A DNA stretch of 64,000 nt, taken from contig JAUWAU010000013.1 in assembly GCA_030601885.1 (NCBI GenBank), positions 1 through 64,000 of the forward strand, given 5' to 3'. Position numbers and translations under genes: made by a program. The DNA is from Armatimonadota bacterium. Its GTDB lineage: Bacteria; Armatimonadota; Zipacnadia; JAUWAU01. Shown here piece after piece: positions 23,723 through 33,449 of the stretch (position 1 is the stretch's first letter; every line of letters starts with the position of its first letter). Under the pieces are notes generated by a model. That model saw only the letters and a list, made by a program, of their open reading frames with translations, ran no database searches and was not told where the DNA came from.

Positions 23723-25717
23723 TCAAACCCAGAAGCTGTACGTGTGAATCTGCAGCGCGATGCCGAGGATGGTCCAGAGGCTGCCGACGACGAACTCGCC
23801 CAGGATGAGGCCGAGGGCGAAGGGGATGGCGGCGCGGTACATCTTGAAGCCGCCGTAGCGAATGATCATCAGCTTCGCCAGCCAGGCGATCAGCAGAGGC
23901 ATCCACAGGCAGTTCATCGACCAACTGGCGGAGATGGCGTAGCCGACGGGGTGGAAGGGCCACCAGGTGAACCGGAGGCGCAGCGCCATCAGCGTCAGCG
24001 TCAGCCCGAGGCCGACGCCGTAGGCGATCAACGCCCGCCAATCGGTGCCCTCGGGGGCGCCGAACCACGTCTGCAGGTGTGCGTACGGCTCGCGGCCGAA
24101 TGCTCTGAGGGCGACGCGGGACATCTTCGCCTCCATGCCGTACACGTAGTAGCAATGGATGTTGGCCCAGAAGGCTGCAAGGGTGCCGACGACGCCCGCC
24201 AGCAGAAGCGCCCACATCAGCGGCGTATTCTCCATCTTGGTCTGTTCGGCCACCTTGAACGCCTCGAGTTGGTGCGGCATCGGGTGGCTGCGATAGGCCC
24301 GGTTGAACCACCAGTACAGTCCTATCACGGTGATGGTGTGTGGGCTGAGAATGCCCGACTTTGTCCCGAATGCATTGATGAGGAACTGGTCCGGGCCCCC
24401 GTAGTGCAGGTCATGCGCCGGCGGGCCGAGCTCCGCCCGAATCCGCGTCACTGCCGTCGAGAGCAGGAAGTACATGACGAAGAAGATGACCGCCACCCAG
24501 GCAGTCATGCCGAGTTTCGCCGAGAACAGCACCGCCAACACCGCGCCCACGCCGAGGCCGACGAACGCTGCTCTGTAGGTCATAGGCTCCCGGTCGTCGC
24601 AGAGCTCACTGGGCCGACCGAGGGCACGCCTCGCAGCATCGCGAAGATGCTGTCGCCCGGTCCAGAGCGCGACGAGGCAGAGGCCGATGTAGGCGCCAGA
24701 GGACTGCTCATTGACGAATGGCATGCTGGGTATTCGCATCAAGCCCATCCAGGCGGCCACCACTTTCTCGGCGGCCCACACCAGGTAGAAGAACCAGCAC
24801 GAGAACAACAGGTCGAGCGGCAGAAGCATGCCAAGCCCGATGGCGAACGGGTAGAGGGAGATGCGGGTGCCGCGGATGACGCGCCATGGGTGGCCCCAGG
24901 CGTCAAAAGAGGCGCGGATGACGCGATCGAAGTGCACCACGCGCACCTTGATGAGCGGGAAGCCCGGGTACAGCTCGTGGAGGCCGTTGACCATGTCAAC
25001 GAGCGCTGCGGCGCCGAAACCCAACCACATGACTTTGTTCCGGAACAGCGTCGTCCGGAGGTCGGTCATCTCGAGGGGGAGGTGCACTATGGGGTAGTCG
25101 AGCTTCTCTCGTTCCATCCAGCGCTGCCGGAGGATGGTGTTCACACACATCATCATGCCGAGCAGCACGGCCATGAACCCCGTCCAGTTTAGCACGGGTC
25201 GGGCCCAGGCGCGGAGGCGCTCGGCGGTGTACAGCGTGCTGCCGCCGATGTACGCGCCCTCGATTATCGCCTCATCGCCGAGTGTTACCTCCCGGGGCAG
25301 GTACTTGATGAACATGTCCTCCCAGGCATTCTCCGGCGTGGCCATGCGATACGCGTGCGAGATCTCGGGCGCGCACACTTGTACCATGTCGTGGCCCGCG
25401 AGGGCGGAGGCGATGCATAGCATCAGGTAGATGACGAGCAGCTCATTGCGGTGCAGGGCGTAGGTAGGGACGAAGCGGCGGACGATTCCGTTCAGGATGA
25501 TGAGCAGGAGCAGAGCGAAGATAGTGTTGAAGAACAGCGATACCGTGGTGGGATGGCCCTCGTAGCGCACGATGGCCATTTGGGTGATCCAGTAGGCGTT
25601 CAGGGGCATCAGTAGCAGCGCAATGATGACCGCACGCGCGGTCACGCCTCGCGCCCCCTGAGTGACTGTGGAGGTGGGCAGGGAAGTTGGTGGGTGTGTC
25701 TCGCTATTGGGAACCAT
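23723..25717 (-). CDS. Large polytopic membrane protein, DUF6785/DUF6784 type
   Basis: 664 residues with about twelve to fourteen membrane spans (for example AVIIALLLMPLNAYWITQMA, FFNTIFALLLLIILNG, GFMAVLLGMMMCVNTIL, VAVIFFVMYFLLSTAV, ALLLAGVVGTLAAFWANIH). Recognisable blocks include the RYEGHPTTVSLFFNT start, HRNELLVIYLMLCIASALAG and WMEREKLDYPIVHLPLEMT. It resembles membrane proteins annotated DUF6785, abundant in Planctomycetota and Armatimonadota, with distant similarity to oligopeptide transporters. The start is uncertain: ATG 25717 lacks a ribosome site, while a GTG about 24 codons later follows GCGAGGC. It is convergent with the ABC exporter (22 bases). Transport role inferred only. 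Confidence 0.82.
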   Translation of the reverse strand: MVPNSETHPPTSLPTSTVTQGARGVTARAVIIALLLMPLNAYWITQMAIVRYEGHPTTVSLFFNTIFALLLLIILNGIVRRFVPTYALHRNELLVIYLMLCIASALAGHDMVQVCAPEISHAYRMATPENAWEDMFIKYLPREVTLGDEAIIEGAYIGGSTLYTAERLRAWARPVLNWTGFMAVLLGMMMCVNTILRQRWMEREKLDYPIVHLPLEMTDLRTTLFRNKVMWLGFGAAALVDMVNGLHELYPGFPLIKVRVVHFDRVIRASFDAWGHPWRVIRGTRISLYPFAIGLGMLLPLDLLFSCWFFYLVWAAEKVVAAWMGLMRIPSMPFVNEQSSGAYIGLCLVALWTGRQHLRDAARRALGRPSELCDDREPMTYRAAFVGLGVGAVLAVLFSAKLGMTAWVAVIFFVMYFLLSTAVTRIRAELGPPAHDLHYGGPDQFLINAFGTKSGILSPHTITVIGLYWWFNRAYRSHPMPHQLEAFKVAEQTKMENTPLMWALLLAGVVGTLAAFWANIHCYYVYGMEAKMSRVALRAFGREPYAHLQTWFGAPEGTDWRALIAYGVGLGLTLTLMALRLRFTWWPFHPVGYAISASWSMNCLWMPLLIAWLAKLMIIRYGGFKMYRAAIPFALGLILGEFVVGSLWTILGIALQIHTYSFWV

Positions 25718-25832
25718 GATTGCCGGACGACATCAGCGAGCCACCGAACGCGACAACGCCCGCGAAGCTGCGCTGCCCCGCGGGCCAACACGCTCGCTCA
25801 CAGCAGCGTGCCGTCGAGCCGGCGTCGCTGCC

Positions 25833-28800
25833 CTACGTTGTCGAAAGGCTATCAGGCCCGAGAAGCTGCTGCACTTTCGCCACCAGTTCGGGTCCGGGGG
25901 ACACAGCGAACTGGGCGCCTGCGGCCACCGCCTTCCCGTTCATGTGCAGCGTTATGGGCTGTGGGCCGGGGTGCTGGCGCAGGGCCGCCGCGAGCTGTTC
26001 GAGAGCCGACCGTGGCGTGCCCTCAGGCACCCAGATGTGTACGGGGGTGGGGGGCGGCGGCGGCTCCGCCTCGGCAGTTGGCGCTCCTCTAACGCGTGCA
26101 GTGGCGGCCGTGTCGCGCCGGCGCTTGCTTGGCCGCCTGGCGTCCTCAATATGTTTGGCGCGTTCGCACACGAACTTGACGCTCACCTGCACCTGTCCGT
26201 TCTGCGTTTCTCGCTCGCTGCGCTGCAGGCGCCCGTCGAGCACCACGATGGCCCCATCCACTAACACGTCACGCGATCTCTCCAAAGCGCGCGGGAAGAC
26301 AGTCACCTCGACATCTGCTGCCACCCCCCGCAGATTGAGGAACATCATCGGGTCGCCGGCTCGAGTAGTGTACGGGCTGATATTGCCGACCATTCCCGCG
26401 ATGACCACGCGCGCCCCGTCCTCGAGCTGCTCCAAGTCCTCCAGGCGCGCCGTTGTGCATCGCTCCAGCTTTTCCTCGACGTGGAACAGAGGATGATCCG
26501 ACAGATACAGGCCCAGCAGCTCCTGTTCGAAGGCCAGCTTCTCATCTTGACTCATGGGGGCGAGGCTGGGCAGCAACTCGACCGCCGGTTCTGTGCCGCC
26601 GAGGTCATCGCCGAACAGGGACGTCTGCCCGGTTCTGGCATCCTGTTGGGCCTTTTGCCCGAGCGCAAAGGCGCTCGGGAGCGCGTCCAGCAGCGCGGCA
26701 CGATCGCCGAATTCGTCCAGCGCGCCCGCCTTGATCAGCGTTTCGAGCGCGCTCTTGGTCACAGTGGGGCCCGACACTCGCCGGCACATATCGTACAGGC
26801 CTTTGTACGCGCCGTTCGCCTCGCGGTCTTCCGCGGTAGTGGCTCCCACGTTCCAGCCGATGTTCTTGATCGCGGCAAGGCCGAAGACAACGGCCCCGTC
26901 CCGCACGCAGAACTCGGGCTCGCTGTGATTCACGCTCGGCGGGAGGACATTGACGTTCTGTCGGCGGCACTCCGTCACGTACTTGGCTACGCTGCTGCTG
27001 TCGTCCATGAAGGCGGTCAGATGGGCCGCCATGTATTCGGGCAAGAAGCTGGCCTTGAGGTACGCCGTCCAATACGAGACGAGCCCGTACGCGGCACTGT
27101 GGGCCTTATTGAAGCCATAGCGCGAGAAGGTCTCCATGCGCTCCCATATCCGGCGCACGGTCTGCTCATCAATCTCGTTGCGCATACACCCCTCAAAGAA
27201 CGAGCCACGCAGCTCGTGCATCAACTCTTTCTGCTTCTTTCCCATGGCCCGCATCAGGATCTCCGCTTGGCCGGGCGAGAAGCCGGCGAGGTCAGTCGCC
27301 GTGCGCATCACCTGCTCCTGGTACAGGATGACGCCGTACGTCTCTCGCAGGATCGGCTCCAGCTTCGGATGCAGGTACTCGATAGGCCCGCCATGGCGAG
27401 CGGCCAGCAGGGCCGGGGCGTCCCCCATCGGCCCGGGCCGGTTGATCGCCATGAGGGGGATCATGTCCTCGAAGCAGTTTGGCTGCAGTTGCCGCACGAA
27501 GTTACGAACCCAGTCCGCTTCCAGTTGGAACACGGCGGCGGTGCGGCCCTCGCGCAGGAGCTTGAAGGTGGCCGCATCGTCAAGCGGTATGTCGTCCACC
27601 GTGAGCTCGATGTCACGAGTCGTCTTGATCGCCTCGAGCGTGCGCTCGATGACCGTGAGTGTCTTGAGGCCCAGGAAGTCCATTTTCACCAGCCCGACGG
27701 CTTTGAGCTGGTCCATGGCATACTGCGTCATGCAGCCCTCGTCATCGCCGCTCGTGATCGCCTGCAGAGGGACATAGTCCGTGAGCGGGCCGGGGGAGAT
27801 GACGACGCCGGCGGCGTGGGTCGAAGCGTGGCGGACCAGCCCCTCGACGCTCATCGCAACGTCCAGCAGTCGTTTCACGTCGGCCGAGACCTCGTACTCG
27901 TGGCTCAACGGCGGCGTTGACTTGAGCGCCTCGTCGATGCTCTGGCCGAAGGGCACTTGCTTGGCAATGCGGTCTACGACATCGCCGGGCAGATTCAATG
28001 CGCGACCGGCGTCGCGAATGGCTGCCCGGGCTCCCATGGTGCCGAAGGTGATGATTTGGGCGACATGGTCGCGGCGGTACTTGCGCCGCACGTACTCGAT
28101 CATCTCGTCGCGCCGGTGGTCGGGGAAGTCGAGGTCGATGTCCGGCGGGCTCTTGCGCTCCGGATTCAGCAGGCGCTCGAAGGGAAGCTGGTGCTGCAGC
28201 GGATCCAGCTCGGTGATGCCAAGCAGGTACGACACAAGACTCCCCACGGACGAGCCACGTCCCGGGCCGACGAGAATGCCCCGTCGCTTTGCCTCGCGGA
28301 TGAAGTCGCCGACGATGAGGAAGTAGCCCGCATAACTCGTCTGCCGGATAATGCTGAGCTCGTAGTCGAGCCGCTGCTTCACGTCGGGAGTCACGCTTGG
28401 CATGCGCCGGGGGAGCGCTTCCTCACATAATTGCCGGAGGTAGCTATCCAGGGAATGGCCCTCGGGGACATCGAAGTGCGGCAGCATTAGCTCACCGAGG
28501 CTCAGATCTACGTCGCACATCTCCGCAACCGCGCACGTGCTCGTGAGCGCCTGAGGCACCTCGGCAAACAGGGCCTCCATCTCTTCGGGCGACTTCATAT
28601 AGAACTCGTCGGTGCGGAACCGCATCCGATTGGGGTCATCTATGGTGGTGTTGGTCTGGATGCACAGCAGCACGTCGTGCGACTTGGCATCCTCCCGGCG
28701 CTGATAGTGAATGTCGTTGGTCGCCACGAGTGGCAAGTCGAGCTCTCGCGCCAGCCGGATAAGCTGGGGGTTGGCTGTCGCCTGGTCCGGAAGCTCATGG

Positions 28801-29333
28801 TCCATCAGCTCGATGAAGAAGTGCTCTCGCCCGAACAGCTCCGCGTACTGACCGGCCGTTCGCCTGGCGCCGCGGTAGTCACCCTCCAGGATCTTTGCCG
28901 GGATCTCGCCCCGGAGACACGCGCTCATGCCGATGAGCCCTTCGGAGTGGGCCCTGAGGACTTCCATGTCGATGCGGGGCTTGTAGTAGAAGCCCTCCAG
29001 GTGCGCGATGCTAACGAGCTTGATGAGGCTGCGGTATCCCTCCTGGCTGCGCGCCAGCAGGACGAGATGGTAGTTCCGCGCCCCCCGCTTGCTTTGTTTC
29101 TCGTGCCGTCCATGGGGTGCTACGTACACCTCGCAGCCGATTATCGGCTTGATCCCCGCGCTGCGACAGGCTTGAAAAAAATCGATGACGCCATACATGG
29201 CGCCATGATCCGTTATCGCAAGAGCCGGCATTCCCATCTCGGTGGCGGCTTGTACGGCATGCCCGATGCGGCAGGCACCATCCAGCAAACTGTACTCGGT
29301 GTGTGTGTGGAGGTGAACAAACGAGCGACGCAT
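25833..29333 (-). CDS. dnaE: DNA polymerase III alpha subunit
   Basis: 1166 residues, full length for DnaE1. ATG 29333 begins MRRSFVHLHTHTEYSLLDG, the classic start of the PHP domain. A TTG at 29378 would add 15 residues and also lacks a clear ribosome site. The PHP part continues with TDHGAMYG. The polymerase palm carries GRGSSVGSLVSYLLGI and the catalytic PDIDLDFPD aspartates, then RASTHAAG-like VRHASTHAAGVVIS, GLVKMDFLGLKTL, AVFQLE and RPGPM. After the helix-hairpin-helix region comes an OB fold (RVVIAGMVGNISPYTT, MMFLNLRGVAADVEV). It replicates the chromosome with the beta clamp. No other replisome gene is nearby. Confidence 0.96.
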   Translation of the reverse strand: MRRSFVHLHTHTEYSLLDGACRIGHAVQAATEMGMPALAITDHGAMYGVIDFFQACRSAGIKPIIGCEVYVAPHGRHEKQSKRGARNYHLVLLARSQEGYRSLIKLVSIAHLEGFYYKPRIDMEVLRAHSEGLIGMSACLRGEIPAKILEGDYRGARRTAGQYAELFGREHFFIELMDHELPDQATANPQLIRLARELDLPLVATNDIHYQRREDAKSHDVLLCIQTNTTIDDPNRMRFRTDEFYMKSPEEMEALFAEVPQALTSTCAVAEMCDVDLSLGELMLPHFDVPEGHSLDSYLRQLCEEALPRRMPSVTPDVKQRLDYELSIIRQTSYAGYFLIVGDFIREAKRRGILVGPGRGSSVGSLVSYLLGITELDPLQHQLPFERLLNPERKSPPDIDLDFPDHRRDEMIEYVRRKYRRDHVAQIITFGTMGARAAIRDAGRALNLPGDVVDRIAKQVPFGQSIDEALKSTPPLSHEYEVSADVKRLLDVAMSVEGLVRHASTHAAGVVISPGPLTDYVPLQAITSGDDEGCMTQYAMDQLKAVGLVKMDFLGLKTLTVIERTLEAIKTTRDIELTVDDIPLDDAATFKLLREGRTAAVFQLEADWVRNFVRQLQPNCFEDMIPLMAINRPGPMGDAPALLAARHGGPIEYLHPKLEPILRETYGVILYQEQVMRTATDLAGFSPGQAEILMRAMGKKQKELMHELRGSFFEGCMRNEIDEQTVRRIWERMETFSRYGFNKAHSAAYGLVSYWTAYLKASFLPEYMAAHLTAFMDDSSSVAKYVTECRRQNVNVLPPSVNHSEPEFCVRDGAVVFGLAAIKNIGWNVGATTAEDREANGAYKGLYDMCRRVSGPTVTKSALETLIKAGALDEFGDRAALLDALPSAFALGQKAQQDARTGQTSLFGDDLGGTEPAVELLPSLAPMSQDEKLAFEQELLGLYLSDHPLFHVEEKLERCTTARLEDLEQLEDGARVVIAGMVGNISPYTTRAGDPMMFLNLRGVAADVEVTVFPRALERSRDVLVDGAIVVLDGRLQRSERETQNGQVQVSVKFVCERAKHIEDARRPSKRRRDTAATARVRGAPTAEAEPPPPPTPVHIWVPEGTPRSALEQLAAALRQHPGPQPITLHMNGKAVAAGAQFAVSPGPELVAKVQQLLGPDSLSTT

Positions 29334-29396
29334 CCGGGGGTGCCCTACCTTTCCGAGAGAGTGTCGCCGTGCGGCCAACCGTCAGCTATATGTTCC

Positions 29397-30386
29397 CTAC
29401 GCTCCGGTGTCCCCTCCTCCTTCGTCCGTCTCCTGCTCGTCATCGACTTCCCCTTCTTCCTCCTCACTTGCGGAGTCCTGCTCCCCGTCATCCGCCGCCG
29501 GCTCTTCCGACGCCTCATCGGGCACTGATGCTTCCTCACCCGCTGCCTCCTCAGGTATTGGTGATGGGGCGCCGCCGTTGTCCTCCGGCTTCGCGGCGGC
29601 AGCCTCGGGCTCGGATGGTGCAGTGCCGCCCAGCCCACTCATGACCTTGCCGACGGCGCGCTCAGCATCCGCCACCCAGGCGGCAGCGGCCGACAGTCCA
29701 TTCCGGCCCAGCGCCTCGATGGCCGCGTTAATGCACCAGTCAGCATGCGCCAGCAAGACCTCGCCCGCCGAAGGTGCCAGCTTCGTCTGCAGCAACTGCG
29801 CGATGGCGGTGCGGACCTGCTCCGCGTCGCTCTCGTCTATGGCCTCGAGGATCTTCCCCAGGTCGCCATCGACTTCCACGCGCATGGGTCGTGAGCGGGC
29901 GCCCTCGCCCACACGGCCGGCTTCCTCCACATGGCGTCTCACCGTATCCCATCCACCATCTCCGCCGCCCGACTGCCCTTGCTGTTTGGCCGGCAGCGCT
30001 GCCACTGCCCGTGCGAGGCACATCACCATCTGGGCTCTGGGCAAGCGAGAAGAGGTGAACGACAGGACGTCCCGGGCCCTCAGAAGCAGATCCGCTCCGT
30101 CCTTCGGCTGCTCTGCATTGATCCTCGCGCGCGCCTCGGCAAGGAGGGCCGACGCCGCACCAAGATCTGTCAGTATCTCTTCGGCCGTCGGCACTCCCAG
30201 TTCCGCCGCCCGCCGTTCTGTCTCGAGGGCTCGGAGTGCCTTCAGCGTTTCATCGAGCTTGCTCCGAATCTCCTGGGCCTCGTTCCGTTTCTCCTGCTCG
30301 GCGGGCTCAACGTCAGCAGCACGCTGGCATCCCTGACCGGCCAGAAGACACAGACAAACCCACGCTACTGCACTCACTCGTCTCAT
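29397..30386 (-). CDS. Lipoprotein with helical body and acidic Glu/Asp-rich tail
   Basis: 329 residues from ATG 30386. Signal peptide VAWVCLCLLAGQGC has a usable lipobox (LAGQGC), so lipid anchoring is likely. The body is mostly helical (KRNEAQEIRSKLDETLKALR, then ALLAEARARINAEQ and ARDVLSFTSS). The last 90 residues are a low-complexity acidic tail (EEEEGEVDDEQETDEGGGD). The upstream two genes on this strand (HEAT-repeat protein and acidic membrane coiled-coil protein) are similar in character. A 332-base gap separates it from the HEAT gene, so it may have its own promoter. No known family recognised. Confidence 0.75.
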   Translation of the reverse strand: MRRVSAVAWVCLCLLAGQGCQRAADVEPAEQEKRNEAQEIRSKLDETLKALRALETERRAAELGVPTAEEILTDLGAASALLAEARARINAEQPKDGADLLLRARDVLSFTSSRLPRAQMVMCLARAVAALPAKQQGQSGGGDGGWDTVRRHVEEAGRVGEGARSRPMRVEVDGDLGKILEAIDESDAEQVRTAIAQLLQTKLAPSAGEVLLAHADWCINAAIEALGRNGLSAAAAWVADAERAVGKVMSGLGGTAPSEPEAAAAKPEDNGGAPSPIPEEAAGEEASVPDEASEEPAADDGEQDSASEEEEGEVDDEQETDEGGGDTGA

Positions 30387-30718
30387 GACGACAGCACCTG
30401 CCCCCGGTTCCGCACCTGGCGCGCCATCTCCTGAATAGCAGACATTAAGGTGGCCAAATGCGTCCACGCATGTGTGCAAGTCAGTACAAGTATTCAGCGA
30501 CGATCTTGCCCACAGAGGCGCCGGTATCGAGCACCAGACTGCGTATGCGTGATTCTACCGCAATTCGCTTCGAAAGGCAACCGCACCGGGGATCCGCTGC
30601 CCAAAGAGCGGCGGCGAGGGTCGCGCGCAGGCCACGTCCCACCATACGGGTGGCGCACCAGACTGCGTGAAATGAGGGCCGCCGGTCTTATCTCCGCCTG
30701 CCGCGCCGCCAGCGACAC
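30387..30718. other. Intergenic, 332 bases, no feature recognised
   Basis: No credible gene, tRNA or strong promoter was seen. Two short open frames (about 70-90 codons) lack ribosome sites and read as random Arg-rich peptides. It separates the HEAT-repeat gene from the lipoprotein gene, both on the minus strand. Confidence 0.5.
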
Positions 30719-32041
30719 TTAGCTGAGCATTGCCATAGCCTCGAGAACGGCGGCGCGGACGCGGTCATCTTCGTCAGAGGAGCGCACGTGCAACAGCGCC
30801 GTGACGCCTTTCTTTCCAGCCTTGGCGCCTTTGCCCCCAATGGCCGTCACCGCGTTTCGGCGCACCCTGGGGTCGGCGTCCGAAAGCGCCGAGATGAGAG
30901 GGTTGAGAGCTGCCGAATGCGATATCTTGCCGAGAGCAGCGACCGCATGAAAGCGCACAGACCACTCCCGGTCCTTCAAAGCGACAGTCAGGGCGCGGGC
31001 GGCTGATGGTCCGCCGATGTGCCCCAGACCTTGCGCGGCGGTGAAACGAACGACGTAGTCTCGGTCCTTGAGGCAGGGCGCCAGGAATCTCACGACGCGA
31101 GACGAGCCCATCTGCCCCAGTGCCTTCACAACCGTGTACCGCAGATCGTCATCCTTGGTGTTCAGCAGCTTCATCAATGGGCGCAAGGCCCGAGTCTCGC
31201 CAAGTTGGCCGAGGGCCAGCGCTGCGTAGCGGCGCACCCGTGCTTCTTCGTCATCGAGCCTTTCGATGAGGGGCTTGGACGCACGCGGGTCGCCAGTCTT
31301 TCCCAGCGCCTCGGCGGCCCAGCGCCGCACGACGTAGGAATCGCTCGCCAGCGCCTCGATGAGAGCTGGAACAGCGCGCTTGCCGATGGCGACGAGAGCT
31401 TCCGCGGCTGCCTCACGCACATCGATGCTTGGGGACGAAAGCGTCGCGACGAGCGGTTCGACAGCCAACGCGCTGCCGATCTTCCCGAGGGCCTGAGCGG
31501 CTGCCTTGCTCAAGTCCACATTGTCGCCCTCAAGCACATCGATCAGCGGCTGCGCCGCCTCCTTACCCCTCAGCGCCCCCAGGGCAGCGATGGCAGCCCG
31601 CTGCACGTCCACGTTCGTGTCCGTGAGGCGTTCCATCAATTCGTCCACCACAGAATCATCGCCAATGTTTCCCAGCGCCTCGGCTGCCCAGCGACGCGAC
31701 AGTTGATCGGTGGACGTCAGCGATTCCAGCAGCGGGCCAACGCTCGGCGGCCCAATCTTCGCCAGGGCTTCCGCCGCACGCGCCTGCACGTTCACACTCG
31801 AGTCCCCGAGCAACGTCAACAACGGTTCGATAGCGCGCTCGTCGCTGATCTCACCCAAAGCCCTGGCCGCTGCCATCCGCACGTGGTAGCTCTTGTGTTC
31901 GGTCGCTCTCAGCAGTGGTGGGACGGCTTTGTGGCCGACCTTCACGAGCCCATCGATTGCCGTGTCCTGCAGGGCGGAGTTCTTGCTCTGCAGGTCCTGC
32001 ATGAGCAACTCGATCTTCGCGGTGCCTTTAGATTTCGACAT
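30719..32041 (-). CDS. HEAT/PBS-lyase-like repeat protein
   Basis: 440 residues made almost wholly of about thirteen 31-residue HEAT-like repeats, with the consensus VR..AAEALG.IGD..A..PL...L.D. Examples are VRMAAARALGEISDERAIEP, VRRWAAEALGKTGDPRASKP and VRRYAALALGQLGETRALRP. No signal peptide or catalytic motif is seen, so it is probably a cytoplasmic scaffold. ATG 32041 has GGTGAG six bases upstream. The acidic membrane protein gene lies 63 bases upstream on the same strand and the pair should be cotranscribed. Some relatives act as phycobilin lyases, but nothing here points to that; HEAT scaffolds are the safe call. Confidence 0.88.
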   Translation of the reverse strand: MSKSKGTAKIELLMQDLQSKNSALQDTAIDGLVKVGHKAVPPLLRATEHKSYHVRMAAARALGEISDERAIEPLLTLLGDSSVNVQARAAEALAKIGPPSVGPLLESLTSTDQLSRRWAAEALGNIGDDSVVDELMERLTDTNVDVQRAAIAALGALRGKEAAQPLIDVLEGDNVDLSKAAAQALGKIGSALAVEPLVATLSSPSIDVREAAAEALVAIGKRAVPALIEALASDSYVVRRWAAEALGKTGDPRASKPLIERLDDEEARVRRYAALALGQLGETRALRPLMKLLNTKDDDLRYTVVKALGQMGSSRVVRFLAPCLKDRDYVVRFTAAQGLGHIGGPSAARALTVALKDREWSVRFHAVAALGKISHSAALNPLISALSDADPRVRRNAVTAIGGKGAKAGKKGVTALLHVRSSDEDDRVRAAVLEAMAMLS

Positions 32042-32104
32042 TTACGACTCACCGTGCTCCTTGAGGTAGGGCCCTGTTATCGCTGGTCGCGGTGCGTGGC
32101 GCCG

Positions 32105-32755
32105 CTACTCGGTCTCCATGTCTTCTAGTCCGGTGGAGTACTCCTGTCTGACGATAGACTGGACATGGGTCAGGGCATCCGCGACGGCCTCCGCAGCCGC
32201 CTTTGCCTCCTTCTCGACCTCCGCCTGCAGCCTCTTCTGGCGCTGCTCGACGTCCTCTTTCATCGAGGTGAGCTTGTTGTTCAGCATATCCAGTGGGCCT
32301 CGCATGTCCTCGGGGGCCACTGAGATGGCGAGACGGAGCGCTTCGGACGCACTGGTGATGTCGTCGAGAATCGCATTCATGTCCGCTGCCGCCGCGCTTT
32401 CCTCAGCCGCTCGCAGCTTCTCCATTACGAAAAGCAAGTGGGTCTTGGTCTCGGCCTCTTTTTCGGCGATCTGCTGCGCTCGCTGTCTCTCGGCGGCGAC
32501 GTATTGCCAACCTAGCCATCCCGCGACTGCAACGACGGCGATAATGATCAACGCAAACACCACTCGCCAGAAACCCCATGCAGCGCCGCCGGTCGGCGCC
32601 ACTGCTTCTTCCGGTTCTATGTCTTCCTCCTCATCTTCGTCCTCCGGCTCTTCCAGCTCCTCGTCCTCAGCCTCCTGCGCTTCCTCTTCCTCAATCTCCT
32701 CTTCGCTCTCTTCCTCGGACGCCTCTTGATCTTTTTCCTCTTCCGAGTTCGGCAT
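32105..32755 (-). CDS. Single-span membrane protein with acidic head and coiled coil
   Basis: 216 residues; ATG 32755 follows AAGGGGG at seven bases. Residues 1-55 are almost all Glu/Asp (EEEKDQEASEEESEEEIEEE), so the N-terminal side is strongly acidic. One span follows (VVFALIIIAVVAVAGWLGW), then a long helical region (AERQRAQQIAEKEAETKTHL, VEQRQKRLQAEVEKEAKAAA) predicted to be coiled coil, presumably outside. It opens a transcription unit with the HEAT protein, behind a near-perfect promoter about 270 bases upstream. Family not recognised. The acidic head could bind basic partners or cations. Confidence 0.8.
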   Translation of the reverse strand: MPNSEEEKDQEASEEESEEEIEEEEAQEAEDEELEEPEDEDEEEDIEPEEAVAPTGGAAWGFWRVVFALIIIAVVAVAGWLGWQYVAAERQRAQQIAEKEAETKTHLLFVMEKLRAAEESAAAADMNAILDDITSASEALRLAISVAPEDMRGPLDMLNNKLTSMKEDVEQRQKRLQAEVEKEAKAAAEAVADALTHVQSIVRQEYSTGLEDMETE

Positions 32756-33209
32756 GTCACATCCCCCTTCGTCGTTGTGTACGGCGGTGTTGGTGCTGGC
32801 GTCGTCGGCTATGGGTCACGCCTCCCCCTCCCCGGGGCGCAGCGCACGCTGTGTAGGAAGAATTCATAAGGCCGTTGCGGTGGTCGGGGACAGCACACAC
32901 GGGGGTGAAGAGGATGGCAAGCGATAGTGAACCGGTCCCCTGCAGTTCCCAATCCGCACTGGGTTCTCGTACATGCATTCGATGAGTGTTGCAGTCGCTG
33001 GTCGTTTTGTGGTTAGGCGGCAATTATACGCTCAGGCAGTGTCATTGTCAATCTGCGGTGGCATCGCGGCGGGGTGAAGCGCATCGAGGCTGTCAGTGGC
33101 AACACCCGGGGCGCGTTCTGGCTGCCCCGGGGGAAGAAGACACACCAGAGGGCGGGGAGATGCCCCTGGCGGCGAGAGTCGTCCGTGCGCGTCCAACGCT
33201 TGACGGCGA
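32756..33209. other. Intergenic and long leader before the acidic membrane protein gene
   Basis: The minus-strand promoter at 33023-33051 would give a leader of about 260 bases. An 88-codon frame covers most of it but has no ribosome site and an improbable composition. I see no named riboswitch. The right part (33052-33209) separates secG from this promoter and is featureless. Confidence 0.5.
33023..33051 (-). promoter_or_regulatory. Perfect-consensus sigma-70 promoter
   Basis: On the minus strand TTGACA (33051-33046) and TATAAT (33028-33023) are separated by exactly 17 bases, so both hexamers and the spacing are ideal. It reads toward the acidic membrane protein and HEAT-repeat genes. Confidence 0.8.
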
Positions 33210-33449
33210 CTATACGCTCCACATGTTGTACCAAAGCCATGCGTTTACGGCCGCGAACACTGCCCAGATGACGGCAGTGTACTTGGTGACGCGCTCCAGC
33301 AGGTCGTCCCAGCCCCCCCGGCGAAAATGGCTGCTGCTGGAGCCGCCGATCACACCCGATAAGCCCTCCTGCTTCGTGGTCTGCATCGCAACAGTGGCGA
33401 TGATTACGATATCCAGAATGATGACCACAACGGTGGCAAATGTAAGCAA
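33210..33449 (-). CDS. secG: Preprotein translocase subunit SecG
   Basis: 79 residues from a TTG at 33449 with AAGGAGG eleven bases upstream. Other starts upstream in the same frame (GTG 33533, TTG 33563) would add 28-38 basic residues of poor composition. Two membrane spans (LLTFATVVVIILDIVIIATV and YTAVIWAVFAAVNAWLWY) flank the typical loop QTTKQEGLSGVIGGSSSS. This loop and the two-span layout define SecG, the accessory subunit of the SecYEG channel. It is probably transcribed alone or after the PfkB kinase. Confidence 0.85.
   Translation of the reverse strand: MLTFATVVVIILDIVIIATVAMQTTKQEGLSGVIGGSSSSHFRRGGWDDLLERVTKYTAVIWAVFAAVNAWLWYNMWSV

Noticed and set aside
29407-30336. Ser-rich open frame antisense to the acidic lipoprotein
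   Set aside because: Complement of a Glu/Asp-rich gene; composition is an artefact.
30494-30718. 74-codon minus-strand frame in the gap beside the HEAT gene
   Set aside because: No ribosome site and Arg-rich random composition.
32118-32729. Ser-rich open frame antisense to the acidic membrane protein
   Set aside because: Same artefact as above, from GAG/GAA-rich coding DNA.
32757-33023. 88-codon minus-strand frame in the long leader
   Set aside because: No ribosome site; low-complexity Arg/His end; overlaps the promoter.
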